Positions 7,729 to 17,230 of a DNA stretch of 64,000 nucleotides are shown piece after piece. The stretch is taken from positions 145,389-209,388 of the forward strand of contig NZ_ANNU01000010.1 of the NCBI RefSeq assembly GCF_000346615.1, given 5' to 3'. The stretch comes from Nafulsella turpanensis ZLM-10 (GTDB taxonomy: Bacteria; Bacteroidota; Bacteroidia; Cytophagales; Cyclobacteriaceae). Below the pieces are notes generated by a model. That model did no database searches and was not told where the DNA came from. It was given only the letters and a program-made list of their open reading frames with translations. Position numbers and translations under genes: made by a program. The stretch's first letter is position 1, and each line of letters opens with the position of its first letter.

Positions 7729-8889
7729 CTATTTTTTGCTCAAACTCTGCATCTTAGGATCTACGAATAGTTGAACAGTAAACTCATCATCTACTGGAGT
7801 AGTTAGCGATTTAACGAAGTCAAAAAGAGTTTCGGAATTAAAGAAGAATGCCTTTTCTTCTCCTTCTACCTTTAGTTCAAATAAAGAAAAAGCCTCTATA
7901 AACTCCTTCGAAAAAACTGAAATAATAATAGGCAGTTTAGTACTGATAAAGATAAAATAATCCGCGTCAAGTATATCAATGATATGATTTACCTCTTCGC
8001 TCCATTTACAGGCCCAATTAAACCTTTTATCTTGCCATTCTTGACTTTCTAATACGGCTTTAGGTTGATAATTCCCAAATGGTCTTCGTGAAAAACGAAA
8101 ATGTGTAAATGTATTGCCAATAAATTCCAGATTATCTCGTACCACTACTGTTACGGCTTGAGCCTCCCCAAAAACATCAGAAAGATGGAAAGATTGGAGG
8201 TTTTGTCCATTATGTTGAAATGGAAAGTAGCTAATGTCTTTTTGCCAGTGGATGCCGAATTTATCTATTCGAATCCCAGAGAAATGCCCGCCTACACCTT
8301 GCCCAATTAAATCAGCTACATACTTAAACGACTGAAATACAGCACAAATACTAACTAAATTCTGCTCGTCATTAATGGTACGGTGTCGAAGTTCGAAGAA
8401 AAGTTGATTGGAATACTCAACAAATTCAGAACTTATACTTCCCGCATGAACTGGCTCAAAGAAATCATGCTCTTTATAACCCTTAACGCTATTACAATCA
8501 TAGGAAACCAAAATGGGCATTTCGTTCTCAATAAACCCCGCAATGATTCGGACTTCACCACCTCCATATTCTTTACACACATGTTCAAAACACCCTTTTA
8601 TATCTCTCCATTCAGAATTATTTAAAGCGAATTTTAAGATGTCAATTGTTTCATGTGCAGTCCTCACATTACCTGCAAATGCTAAGATTAGACGGTCCTC
8701 AAGGTTGTAAATTTTTAACCACTGCTCTTGTGTAACTCTTTCACTTGCCAAAATATGCTTTTCACCAAAAGTTGAAACATCACTCCAAACTTTTGCATTC
8801 TCAACACTTGCCTTGTTGTCGTATGTAATTGCACTATCTGCTGCTATGAAAACAGAAGTCTTATTCTTCCAACCGGTGATATAAGTCAT
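7729..8889 (-). CDS. Stand-alone proteasome-like Ntn-hydrolase of unknown role
   Basis: 386 residues. The start M-T-Y-I-T-G-W puts a Thr at position 2, as in proteasome beta subunits and HslV after Met removal. It is followed by V-F-I-A-A-D-S-A-I-T and later L-I-L-A-F-A-G-N, both matching strand positions of the Ntn fold. The remaining ~270 residues match no family I know and are too long for an HslV subunit. No HslU or AAA partner lies next to it; the nearest AAA ATPase is the one 3 kb upstream, paired with the subtilase. A 107-base gap separates it from the convergent RadC-like gene. Fold assignment is moderate and function is unknown. Confidence 0.6.
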   Translation of the reverse strand: MTYITGWKNKTSVFIAADSAITYDNKASVENAKVWSDVSTFGEKHILASERVTQEQWLKIYNLEDRLILAFAGNVRTAHETIDILKFALNNSEWRDIKGCFEHVCKEYGGGEVRIIAGFIENEMPILVSYDCNSVKGYKEHDFFEPVHAGSISSEFVEYSNQLFFELRHRTINDEQNLVSICAVFQSFKYVADLIGQGVGGHFSGIRIDKFGIHWQKDISYFPFQHNGQNLQSFHLSDVFGEAQAVTVVVRDNLEFIGNTFTHFRFSRRPFGNYQPKAVLESQEWQDKRFNWACKWSEEVNHIIDILDADYFIFISTKLPIIISVFSKEFIEAFSLFELKVEGEEKAFFFNSETLFDFVKSLTTPVDDEFTVQLFVDPKMQSLSKK

Positions 8890-9171
8890 ATTCTTATCTC
8901 TTATTTAGTGGCAGCCAGCTACTGGAAAAAGTCCATTGCAAAGGGGATTTATATTTCTTATGGTTTTAATATTTTTCTGACACATTGCATCTGACCATCA
9001 TTTCTAAACTTTGCTAAATTTAGAGTTAATTCTATAATTAAGCTCAATAATACTAATACTTCCCACGGCTCAATCTCTTCATCAAGTACAATGCGGATTT
9101 AGTACCCCCTTTAGCTTTCCAAAACAGAATCAACCCGAAAGTAATGAGCTTCCTCCTGCTATCATTACTGA
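8890..9171. other. Divergent intergenic gap before the helicase operon
   Basis: This AT-rich stretch separates the Ntn-hydrolase gene from the gene run leading to the helicase. It must hold promoters for both directions, but I find no convincing TAnnTTTG box or hairpin. Confidence 0.4.
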
Positions 9172-9393
9172 ATGAATCACAAAGACGCTCAAAGAGACCA
9201 GGTAAAACAGCTTAGGCTCCTTATACGCAGGGAGCTACAAAGCTGTAATCCGTCGGCTACGCCTAACTTTTGCGAAATGATTAAAACTCAAAGCGGTTAT
9301 AAAAAAGCGGAGAGCATGACCATTAGCTATGCCATTACTAACGGAGTGGGTGTAGGAGCCGCTATAGCCCAGTTGGAAAGTGAGATGGAGTAA
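9172..9393 (+). CDS. Small hypothetical protein upstream of the helicase
   Basis: 73 residues: a basic N-terminal helix (Q-V-K-Q-L-R-L-L-I-R-R-E-L), a Cys-containing middle (N-P-S-A-T-P-N-F-C) and a C-terminal A-I-T-N-G-V-G-V-G-A-A-I-A-Q-L-E segment. It ends 17 bases before the helicase ATG and shares its strand, so the two are very likely one operon. No family recognised. It may be an accessory or expression-coupling peptide for the helicase. Confidence 0.55.
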   Translation: MNHKDAQRDQVKQLRLLIRRELQSCNPSATPNFCEMIKTQSGYKKAESMTISYAITNGVGVGAAIAQLESEME

Positions 9394-9396
9394 TTC

Positions 9397-9403
9397 AAGG
9401 AGG
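9397..9403 (+). promoter_or_regulatory. Perfect Shine-Dalgarno AAGGAGG for the helicase gene
   Basis: AAGGAGG sits 7 bases before the helicase ATG. Strong Shine-Dalgarno sites are unusual in Bacteroidota, so this both supports the chosen start and hints that the helicase gene came from, or is adapted to, other hosts. Confidence 0.6.
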
Positions 9404-9410
9404 CTTCACA

Positions 9411-12400
9411 ATGACTAAATCTCTCTCCTACTACCGAGCCCGCATAGAGCACATTGAAAATCTGCTGGATGAATACAGAGAAGAGCTTAAAAGCAACATC
9501 AGCGAAAGCAGAAGGGAAATTGTAGAAAAGAATATTGCCCTGCTCCGGAATGGGGTGTTTCCACCCAATAATGCACATCAGGAAGCACAAAACCAGATTT
9601 TTCAGCTCCTATCAAAGAAAAATCACCCTAATACCCCGCTATCCTTTACCGAAATCAGCAGGTACAACACCTGGTTTGAAATACACCCGGAAAAAGTAGC
9701 CGGGGAAGAAGTTATCAGCACCTCCAGAGAGTTCCCGCTAACGATTAAAGGCTTGAAAGAAGATATTGAAAGAACCTTAAAGGCCGGTATGGCTGGGGAA
9801 AACTTAAAACTACCAACTATTCATATGATGAAGCTCAAAGCCAAAGCCCTTAAACTAAAACTCGATCTGCTTAAAGGAAATGATAATCTGGAAGACTTAA
9901 ACAACTATGCCCTCAATGGCCTTGATGAAGAAGATTTTCTGGATGGACTGGGCGAACTGGGTGAAGCGGATTTGGAAACTGTAAATACGAATTATCTTAC
10001 CGTACACTCTATTCTGAAAAAATCAGAGGAAGAAAAGAAACAGCAAAACAAGAAGACTCTTTCTTTTGAAGAAGTGGATACTCTTTATAACAAAGGTATT
10101 TCTGAAGAAGAGAAAAAGGCATGGGTCTGGTATAAAAGGTCGCTTGGCTTCCCCATGAAAGGCTGGGAAAAGTACTATGTCCATTCAAAGGCGGGTAAAA
10201 GCGAGGAAGTTCTAAAGACAACTGAAGATACCATTATCAAGGATAACCGTTGGGAGAACGTGACCAGCGTGAAGAAAGGGAATATCATCGGCAAGCCTAC
10301 AAAGTTCTCCAATGAGTACGACGGCATAAACTATCTGGTGTTTATCGGGACGGATGGCCATAAATACCTGGTCAACGAAAAGCATGTCAGCCGCCAAAGC
10401 ACCGGAATGAGAACGGATGAAAAGGTGCTGAATGAATGGGTAGAAAAGGAGATCTTATTTTACTCTAAAGGAGATTACCTGCCTTACCCCTACTTCGCCT
10501 ATGGCAATATGTATGACCGGGAGCTGCAGCTGAAGGAAGATAAGGAAGCTATTGTGGAGAAATTCGGAGAGGCTGTCTTCCGTAAACATGAGGAGCTGAT
10601 TAACTCTTTAAAACCAAAGCTGATCACCGTAACGAATCCTGACCCTAATGAAAGACCCAAGATCCTGGCTATTTCCGACTTTGCCAAAAATTTCATTGTT
10701 TCAGAGCTCAGAGACGAAACAGGTATAGAATTTCCTGCCAACAGCGAAGATAAGGAGGGCATTCCTGTTGCCAGATACAGTCTTAACGAAGCCTTTACCG
10801 AATGGCTGCGTTCTCTGGATAATCATCATTTCAGGGAAGTATCTGCTTATGAAATCATTCAGTACTACCTGAACGGGAAAAATTTAGGCAAAAAGTTTTC
10901 GGATGAAGAAAAGTCCACCATCGATAAATATGGCAGAATCGAAGGGGAAGAACTATTTAGTAAATTCCTCTACGAAGCAGTCACTTTTGAGGATCAGCAA
11001 AAGATAGACTTCAGCTGGAACAGGGTGTACAATGGCTACAGCTCTATCCCCTATCACCGGGTGCCGATTGGCTTTCAATGTTCCTATAAATTCAAGCAGT
11101 TCAGTTTACAGTTTACACCAGCGCAACGGGAAGCGATTGCCTTTATGGAGATCGCAGGCTCCGGCATTATTGCGTATGATGTAGGGGTAGGAAAAACCAT
11201 GTCGGCCATCATTACGGCTGCCAACGCTTTGTTTTCCGGAAAGTGTAAGCGCCCCTTCATTGTGGTTCCTAATCCCACTTATCAGAAATGGGTACGGGAA
11301 ATCATTGGCTATACTGATCCGCGCTCCGGAGAGTTTATCCCTGGGGTACTGTCTCATACCGGCGTAAAAGTAAATGACTGGTACAACCTCGGCACTGACA
11401 TCATCAAAAAGCTTGATTTTGAGAAGGCCGTAGAGGAAAATACCATTACCATGCTGACCTACGAAGGCCTTAATAAGATAGGCTTTTCCTCCAAAGTTAT
11501 GGGTCTCCTATTCCAGGAGCTTAGTGAAATTCTGGCTCAGGCAAGGGATGAGGAAAAATCAGCCCGTGACCTGGAGAAGAAGTACCAGACCTTCCGGGAA
11601 TTAATAGGTGTAGGACTTAAAAACACCATCGCAGATATTGATACCCTTGGCTTTGATTACATTGTAATAGATGAAGGGCATAATTTTAAAAACGTTTTTG
11701 CCGATGTGCCCACCGATGAGGATGGTGTGAAGCGCTTTAAAATTCAGGGCGCCCAAAGCTCAAGGGCAGTCAAAGCCTTTTTCCTTTGCAATTATATTCA
11801 GCGCACTTTCGGCAGTAATGTGATGCTGCTGACGGCTACTCCTTTTACCAATAGTCCTCTGGAGATCTACTCCATGCTATCGCTGGTAGGCCATGAAAGT
11901 ATGCGGAAAATGGGAATCATCTCGGTGGAGCGGTTTATGGAAACTTTTGTGCTACAGTCCCTGGAATATGTGAATAGCTATGATGATACCATCCGGGAGG
12001 CCGTGGTGGTAAAGAGCTTTAATAATCGGCTCATCCTGCAGCGCCTGATCCATAATCATATCGCCTATAAAACCGGGGAAGAAGCCGGGGTGAAAAGACC
12101 CTGTAAAGTCAATCTGCCCCGGATCAATGCCACCCAGGAAGACGGCAGCATTAAAAGATTGCCGAATGACAAGCAGATTGTCACCTATCTGCAGATGAGC
12201 GGGCCGCAAAGAGATAACCAGCAGGCAATCATTGAAGCGGCAAGATCGGGAAGTGCCAAAGATGGAAGTATTATGCGGGCCATGGGACAATCGCTGGACA
12301 ACGCCCTTTCTCCCTTTCTTTATAAGTTCAACCGTCCTCCGGAAGATTATAAGGATTTTGTAGAGGAAAGCCCGAAGATCCTTTATGTGATGGAATGCAT

Positions 12401-13799
12401 CCGGTCCGTAAAAGCGCACCACGAAAATAAGAAGGAGGAAGTGTCCGGCCAGGTAATTTATGCCAACCGGGGGAAAGATTATTTCCCATTGATGAAGGAA
12501 TACCTGGAAAAAGAAGTTGGCTATAAAACCAGGGTAAAACATAGCGGCAAAACCGCGCGGCGGACCGTCTTTGATGAAGTAGAAATCATTTCTTCCGGTA
12601 TATCGGGAGATAAAAAAGAAGCCATTAAAGATGCTTTTCTGGATGGGGTGGTGAAGGTTATAATCGGTACGGCCACTATCCGGGAAGGAATAGACCTGCA
12701 GAAAAAGGGAACGGTGCTTTACAATTGCTATCCCGACTGGAACCCTACGGATGTAAAGCAGCTGGAGGGGCGCATCTGGCGGCAGGGCAATGAATTTGGC
12801 TATGTCCGTTCGGTGATGCCCCTGGTGCAGGATAGCATGGATGTGTTTGTATTCCAGAAGCTGGAGGAAAAGACGGCCCGCATCAACGATATCTGGTACC
12901 GGGGCGACCGGGGCAATGTTATTGACCTGGAATCGCTGGATCCGGAAGAAGTAAAGTTTGCCTTGTTTACCAATACACAGGCACTTGCCCAAATGACCAT
13001 CGATAAGGAACGGAAAGACATCAGGCGCAGATTGGCCGTGGCAGAAAGTAATGTAGAGGTCCTGGCCAGGTTCAATTGGAAGCTGAGGCAATATTATGAG
13101 TACCAGGCAAAGTGCCGGGAGCAGGTCAGTTTATTTACCAGGACTTTTAAAGAAACCTTTTCCAGTAAAGAAAGTCCCATCTTTCAGCAATGGTGGTGGA
13201 CCAACAAAACGGAAAAGGAACAAAAATCATTACTGGAGCGGATTCAAAAGCATATCAAAGATGCCGAAGCTTTTATAGAGTCTGCCGAGAAGGAGGATAA
13301 AGAATTACTCCGTTTGGGAAGAATGTTCTTTAAGCTCGGATCGGAAGTTGGCCAGCGGGGCAATGAATACAACTTTAATGAATTCAAAATGTACCTCTCA
13401 GAAGTTCGAAAAGCAGAGCGGTCTGTACTGGCATCGAAAGGATATTCATTGGAAGATGATGTGGATCAGATCATTGAGGAATTCAAAAAAGATGTAGCTG
13501 TCATCACCGCTGAAATGGAGGAAACCAAGAGCCCGGAATACATTGCTGCTAAAATGGACGAGGTGGTAAAGAAAAAAGAAAAGCTCGCCATTAAAGGGGC
13601 TACTGTTGAAGAAAGAGCTGCTGAATTTTCCAAACTAAACTATCTGCTGGATTACCGGGCAAAGGAGGTAGACGGGGACAATTGCATGCTGCCCAATGAA
13701 AGAGGAAAAGTGGTTTCCAAAGCTGATCTGGTGAAGATTCTAAAGCTGAAAGCAAAGGCTTTGAAGTTGAAGTTGGGATTACTGGAGTTTGCTGCATAG
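9411..13799 (+). CDS. Giant SNF2-type superfamily 2 helicase of a mobile element
   Basis: 1462 residues. Helicase motifs appear in order: Walker A Y-D-V-G-V-G-K-T (about 588), D-E-G-H box I-V-I-D-E-G-H (about 751), motif III L-L-T-A-T-P-F-T (about 807), then motif V/VI with R-E-G-I-D-L-Q and Q-L-E-G-R-I-W-R-Q-G-N (about 1085-1125). The N-terminal 580 residues and the C-terminal coiled-coil-rich 300 residues are unassigned. The segment K-L-K-A-K-A-L-K-L-K-L occurs twice, near residue 142 and at the extreme C-terminus. Related proteins occur on plasmids, ICEs and phages, sometimes fused to N6 methylases (DarB-like), and act in DNA translocation or anti-restriction. Here the methylase is a separate upstream gene. 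Confidence 0.85.
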   Translation: MTKSLSYYRARIEHIENLLDEYREELKSNISESRREIVEKNIALLRNGVFPPNNAHQEAQNQIFQLLSKKNHPNTPLSFTEISRYNTWFEIHPEKVAGEEVISTSREFPLTIKGLKEDIERTLKAGMAGENLKLPTIHMMKLKAKALKLKLDLLKGNDNLEDLNNYALNGLDEEDFLDGLGELGEADLETVNTNYLTVHSILKKSEEEKKQQNKKTLSFEEVDTLYNKGISEEEKKAWVWYKRSLGFPMKGWEKYYVHSKAGKSEEVLKTTEDTIIKDNRWENVTSVKKGNIIGKPTKFSNEYDGINYLVFIGTDGHKYLVNEKHVSRQSTGMRTDEKVLNEWVEKEILFYSKGDYLPYPYFAYGNMYDRELQLKEDKEAIVEKFGEAVFRKHEELINSLKPKLITVTNPDPNERPKILAISDFAKNFIVSELRDETGIEFPANSEDKEGIPVARYSLNEAFTEWLRSLDNHHFREVSAYEIIQYYLNGKNLGKKFSDEEKSTIDKYGRIEGEELFSKFLYEAVTFEDQQKIDFSWNRVYNGYSSIPYHRVPIGFQCSYKFKQFSLQFTPAQREAIAFMEIAGSGIIAYDVGVGKTMSAIITAANALFSGKCKRPFIVVPNPTYQKWVREIIGYTDPRSGEFIPGVLSHTGVKVNDWYNLGTDIIKKLDFEKAVEENTITMLTYEGLNKIGFSSKVMGLLFQELSEILAQARDEEKSARDLEKKYQTFRELIGVGLKNTIADIDTLGFDYIVIDEGHNFKNVFADVPTDEDGVKRFKIQGAQSSRAVKAFFLCNYIQRTFGSNVMLLTATPFTNSPLEIYSMLSLVGHESMRKMGIISVERFMETFVLQSLEYVNSYDDTIREAVVVKSFNNRLILQRLIHNHIAYKTGEEAGVKRPCKVNLPRINATQEDGSIKRLPNDKQIVTYLQMSGPQRDNQQAIIEAARSGSAKDGSIMRAMGQSLDNALSPFLYKFNRPPEDYKDFVEESPKILYVMECIRSVKAHHENKKEEVSGQVIYANRGKDYFPLMKEYLEKEVGYKTRVKHSGKTARRTVFDEVEIISSGISGDKKEAIKDAFLDGVVKVIIGTATIREGIDLQKKGTVLYNCYPDWNPTDVKQLEGRIWRQGNEFGYVRSVMPLVQDSMDVFVFQKLEEKTARINDIWYRGDRGNVIDLESLDPEEVKFALFTNTQALAQMTIDKERKDIRRRLAVAESNVEVLARFNWKLRQYYEYQAKCREQVSLFTRTFKETFSSKESPIFQQWWWTNKTEKEQKSLLERIQKHIKDAEAFIESAEKEDKELLRLGRMFFKLGSEVGQRGNEYNFNEFKMYLSEVRKAERSVLASKGYSLEDDVDQIIEEFKKDVAVITAEMEETKSPEYIAAKMDEVVKKKEKLAIKGATVEERAAEFSKLNYLLDYRAKEVDGDNCMLPNERGKVVSKADLVKILKLKAKALKLKLGLLEFAA

Positions 13800-13949
13800 C
13801 ATTCAGTCATTTTAGTTTCGGCTTGACCAGACAGGTTCTCCTGAAAACTCACGAATTATGATTAACCTTTAGGTTTCATACGAAAAGAGGCCATAGGGGA
13901 TTTATATGTAGTATCTTTATGTTACACAATTAGAGTTAAATGTAGATTA

Positions 13950-14261
13950 ATGAAAAATAAAAATATAAAATCATTATTAAAAAGTAACCTGTTATTGCTT
14001 ATAGCGATAGGCCTATTGGTTTCTTGTGATGAATTGAGCGAAAATGCAGAGGGAAGAATAAATGAGATAATAAACAGCCAAACAGAGCGATTGGATTCTA
14101 TGGTAAATAATGAAATAAATAAAGTACTGGAAATAGACTCTGTAATTAATTTAAAGGATGATAAAGTCAAAAAATTAGATTCTTTAGTTAATAATGCATC
14201 TTCAAAACTCGACTCTGTTGCAAATATGAAAATTGAATCATTAAACAACATCGGGAATTAA
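13950..14261 (+). CDS. Small lipoprotein with coiled-coil repeats
   Basis: 103 residues with a basic start, a hydrophobic stretch and lipobox L-V-S-C (Cys about 26), so it should be lipid-anchored. The rest is Asn/Asp/Ser-rich and helical with repeating L-D-S-M-V-N-N / L-D-S-L-V-N-N-A / L-D-S-V-A-N units spaced about 20-30 residues apart, consistent with a coiled coil similar in layout to Lpp-like tethers. It stands alone downstream of the helicase gene, 150 bases after its stop. Confidence 0.6.
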   Translation: MKNKNIKSLLKSNLLLLIAIGLLVSCDELSENAEGRINEIINSQTERLDSMVNNEINKVLEIDSVINLKDDKVKKLDSLVNNASSKLDSVANMKIESLNNIGN

Positions 14262-14406
14262 TAACAGGAGGCTATCGCCCCTTGTAAAAATTTTTACATT
14301 TTCGAATGGTGCGGTCCACCGCTGCGGCAGAGCTTTTGGAAGAATTGGAAAGATTAGAGAGGTCCAGCTTCACCTCTGAATAAAATTTTAAGCCAACAAT
14401 TCCGTG

Positions 14407-14437
14407 TTTTTAATTAACCCATAGAATTATATATTTG
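14407..14437 (+). promoter_or_regulatory. Bacteroidota-type promoter for a candidate small RNA
   Basis: TTTT, then exactly 19 bases, then TATATTTG. This matches the Bacteroidota promoter layout (TTTG-N19-TAnnTTTG) with one mismatch in the -33 box. It points away from the lipoprotein gene and toward a strong hairpin and T tract 36 bases further on, with no reading frame between. Confidence 0.55.
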
Positions 14438-14442
14438 TATTG

Positions 14443-14503
14443 TCATTGCCCATAGGGTAAAGGACGTGGTTGGCCGCAATACCTTAATTTGCGGCTTTTT
14501 TAT
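14443..14503 (+). ncRNA. Candidate ~60-nt small RNA
   Basis: The promoter just upstream and the terminator hairpin define a short transcript of about 60 nt with no plausible reading frame. It can form a small CCC-ATA-GGG hairpin near its 5' end and the 7-bp terminator stem at its 3' end. It lies in the gap before the type III restriction operon and points toward the Res 3' end, so it is antisense to any read-through of that operon. The role is unknown. This is an inference from promoter plus terminator spacing. Confidence 0.4.
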
Positions 14504-14506
14504 TTC
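14473..14506 (+). terminator. Intrinsic terminator of the candidate small RNA
   Basis: A perfect GCCGCAA/TTGCGGC stem with a 9-base loop is followed directly by TTTTTTATTT on the + strand. No T run follows on the minus strand, so it serves the + strand transcript. Confidence 0.7.
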
Positions 14507-14587
14507 CCCCTTAAGAAACCGAAAGTACTTTTTCGGCTTTTCACGCTTAGCTCCATTTACAAATCCCAAACAATTGGCCTGAAGTCC

Positions 14588-17230
14588 CTAAAGCCTTGAA
14601 ATCAGCTCCTTCGCTTTAGTTCTGCTAAAGGCATCCTCTGGCGAAATTTTATCATATACCATAAAGTAGTGATACTCTCTACCCGCCAAATCTGCCCATT
14701 TATTACCTAACCTCCTCTTCGATGCACTATCAGGATTATCTCTGTCATCTCCTTTGGTTTCCAGCAGTACCACATGGCCGGAGTTAGTAACAAGAATAAA
14801 ATCGGGGAAGTGGTTGGATTTAAAGCCATTAATGGAAAACCCCTTCCCTCTGCCTAAATTTCTATGCCAGAAAGCAACATTTGGCATCGTGCCCATATCG
14901 GTAATAACTGAGGTCTCAAAATTATTCATGGAGCCTTCTCGCTCATATAAGGAGTTACTTATTGAGCTCCCCAATAATCCGGGTACTATCATGTCGGAAA
15001 AGGCCCAGGTGGGTTTGGTGTTGATCTTCCCGATTTTCACCATATCATTGAACTGCTCCTCCGCATAGGCATCAGCATGAAGCCTTATTTTAGCTTTAAT
15101 TTTATCAGAATAGCTGTATTTGCGGATTAACATATCCTTCAGCTGCTCCGGGTTCAGGCTATCAAGGATTTTTTCAATATACCTTCTTATTTCCTGGTCC
15201 GGAATGGGATATATACTGCCTACCATCTGGATGATTTGATGGGCTATATCTTTTACCTGATTCTCTTTAGGCTTTGCCAGAATATATTCCACCATGGGGT
15301 CCTTCACCTGCTGGTCTTCTATCTTCGTAAAGCGGGGAGTGTACTGATCTTTCCCTACCTGTTCAATGTCCACCTTATAGAGGTCGGAGGAAATTTGCTC
15401 AAAATCAATCTTCGTATCCTCATTAGAAAGCCTGAAATCTTTGAGTAGTGCTTCCTGGTTGAGAAAAACCTCTCCGGAACCAAACAATTCACTTTGGGTT
15501 GTTTCCAGAAAGAACTGCGGTAACTGAATGGGTTTAGTTATATCCTGATTTTTCTCAACAATTTTGTAGCGCTTTACTTTATCACCCATTTCCATTAATA
15601 GATTATCATCAACAGGTTTAGCCTTTTGCTTTTCTATTTCAGCCTCCATTTCCCTGTTCTGTTCTTCTGCCATGGATTGGATCTCCGTAACTACATTGTC
15701 TTGCGAAGCTGGGGCGGCATCGATTTGAGGATTGAAAGATATTCTTTCAGTATTAATTTCATCCTCTGCATCGTTTTGAGCTCCCTGCTGTTCAGGAAAG
15801 AGAAAGGATTCCATCGGATCACCGCCTGATTTCTTTTTGATCTCCTCAGGCATGATATCTTTTTGGCGATAGTCGCGCTCGCTAAACCCGGATGCCTGCA
15901 GGCCTTCTACAATATTCTGAAGGGTCTCATTAAACTTAGCCGAAGCAGTAAGCACATAAGAGACATTCAGTAAAGAGGCTGCATGCTTCATGACGTAGGG
16001 TTGCCGTAACACCCGGCCCAGGATTTGTTCCACATCTACGGCAGAAGATTTATCTGCTAAGGAAGCCAGAATATAGGCAAAGGGGCAATCCCATCCTTCT
16101 TTCAGGGCATTAATGGTAATGATATAGCGAACGGGACAGTTTTTATCCATCAGGTCAATGCCTTTCAGTTCGTCTATGTTCGCAGTTTTAATTTTTATCT
16201 GCTCCTCCGGAATGCCTACTTTAAGGAGCTGCTCCTTCACTTTCTCAAAAGTGGTATTATCATCCTTCGTTTTTGGCTGCGCCTGGAAAAGCACGATTGG
16301 CCGAATGTATTTACCTCCTTTTTTCGCCTCCTCAATTGCTAATAGCTCCAGCTTTCTTTGAAGGTGCAGGGCACTATTAATGACTTCTGTTTTATCATGG
16401 TGATTGTAGACAATGACCGGCAGCTTCACCATGTGCTCCTTTTTCAGCTCAATAGCCGGAACCAGGCTAATGATATTGCTATTTTCTTTTGGCGTAGCGG
16501 TTAAATCAAGAATAAAGGAAGGGTTCAATGCCTTTAGCATATCCACACTAAGGGTACTTTCCGCATTGTGGCTTTCATCTACTACCACCACCGGAGTAAG
16601 ACTCCTGATGACGTTTATAAGAGCAGTTTCGTCTACGTCTTCCATTATATGGGAGCGATCCTTGTATTGGGATACAAAAGGAGCCAACTGTCCGTTTTCC
16701 TGATAAACCTTTCGATCCTCCTTATTTTTTGCCCGTAAGCTGGCAAAGCTCATCACAATAATTGAAAGCTGATCCTGAACTACGGTCGGGTTAAAATTGG
16801 AAGCTTGCTCTGTATCCTTTTTCTCATATACTTCTACCCGGTGATTAAACAGCGCATCAAGTTTTTGGCGGTACGGATGTTCAGGATTACTAAGATTTGC
16901 TACTGTTTGATCGAGTAAGTTGCTCCAGGGAACTAACCAGACTACAACCTTTGGCAGCTCAGTACCATAGGCATTAAAAATGGTATCTAAAGCATTACAG
17001 GCTATAAAGGTCTTCCCTCCAGCTGTGGGTACTTTTATACATACATTTGCCGCATTAGGGATATTATTTTTATAAGGCTCCATTCCCTCTTTCGTGAGAG
17101 GATTAAAAGGTCCGATCCTATCTTCCCAATATTTATTAAAAGCAACATCAATTCGCTTATACTCCTGCACATATTCCAGGTAAGCCTGAAGATCGGCAAC
17201 CACTTTCTGCTGATAGCTTTTGAGTTCCAT
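14588..17230 (-). CDS. res: Type III restriction enzyme, Res subunit
   Basis: 880 residues. The helicase part has Walker A P-T-A-G-G-K-T (about 68), V-V-V-D-E-S-H (about 214-220), L-T-A-T-P (about 243) and the V-x-Q-I-L-G-R-V-L-R-Q-P motif VI (about 401-410). The C-terminal nuclease shows F-P-D-F-I-L-V then L-L-E-T-K-G (about 810-826), a PD-ExK site. With Mod it forms the complex that cuts DNA after collision of two translocating enzymes at unmodified sites. It is the last gene of the operon and begins one base after the RhuM-like stop. Confidence 0.9.
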   Translation of the reverse strand: MELKSYQQKVVADLQAYLEYVQEYKRIDVAFNKYWEDRIGPFNPLTKEGMEPYKNNIPNAANVCIKVPTAGGKTFIACNALDTIFNAYGTELPKVVVWLVPWSNLLDQTVANLSNPEHPYRQKLDALFNHRVEVYEKKDTEQASNFNPTVVQDQLSIIVMSFASLRAKNKEDRKVYQENGQLAPFVSQYKDRSHIMEDVDETALINVIRSLTPVVVVDESHNAESTLSVDMLKALNPSFILDLTATPKENSNIISLVPAIELKKEHMVKLPVIVYNHHDKTEVINSALHLQRKLELLAIEEAKKGGKYIRPIVLFQAQPKTKDDNTTFEKVKEQLLKVGIPEEQIKIKTANIDELKGIDLMDKNCPVRYIITINALKEGWDCPFAYILASLADKSSAVDVEQILGRVLRQPYVMKHAASLLNVSYVLTASAKFNETLQNIVEGLQASGFSERDYRQKDIMPEEIKKKSGGDPMESFLFPEQQGAQNDAEDEINTERISFNPQIDAAPASQDNVVTEIQSMAEEQNREMEAEIEKQKAKPVDDNLLMEMGDKVKRYKIVEKNQDITKPIQLPQFFLETTQSELFGSGEVFLNQEALLKDFRLSNEDTKIDFEQISSDLYKVDIEQVGKDQYTPRFTKIEDQQVKDPMVEYILAKPKENQVKDIAHQIIQMVGSIYPIPDQEIRRYIEKILDSLNPEQLKDMLIRKYSYSDKIKAKIRLHADAYAEEQFNDMVKIGKINTKPTWAFSDMIVPGLLGSSISNSLYEREGSMNNFETSVITDMGTMPNVAFWHRNLGRGKGFSINGFKSNHFPDFILVTNSGHVVLLETKGDDRDNPDSASKRRLGNKWADLAGREYHYFMVYDKISPEDAFSRTKAKELISRL

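Noticed and set aside
11952..13091. 379-codon minus-strand frame opposite the helicase
   Set aside because: Its protein is rich in His, Phe and Pro with no domain, and the + strand frame has clear helicase motifs throughout.
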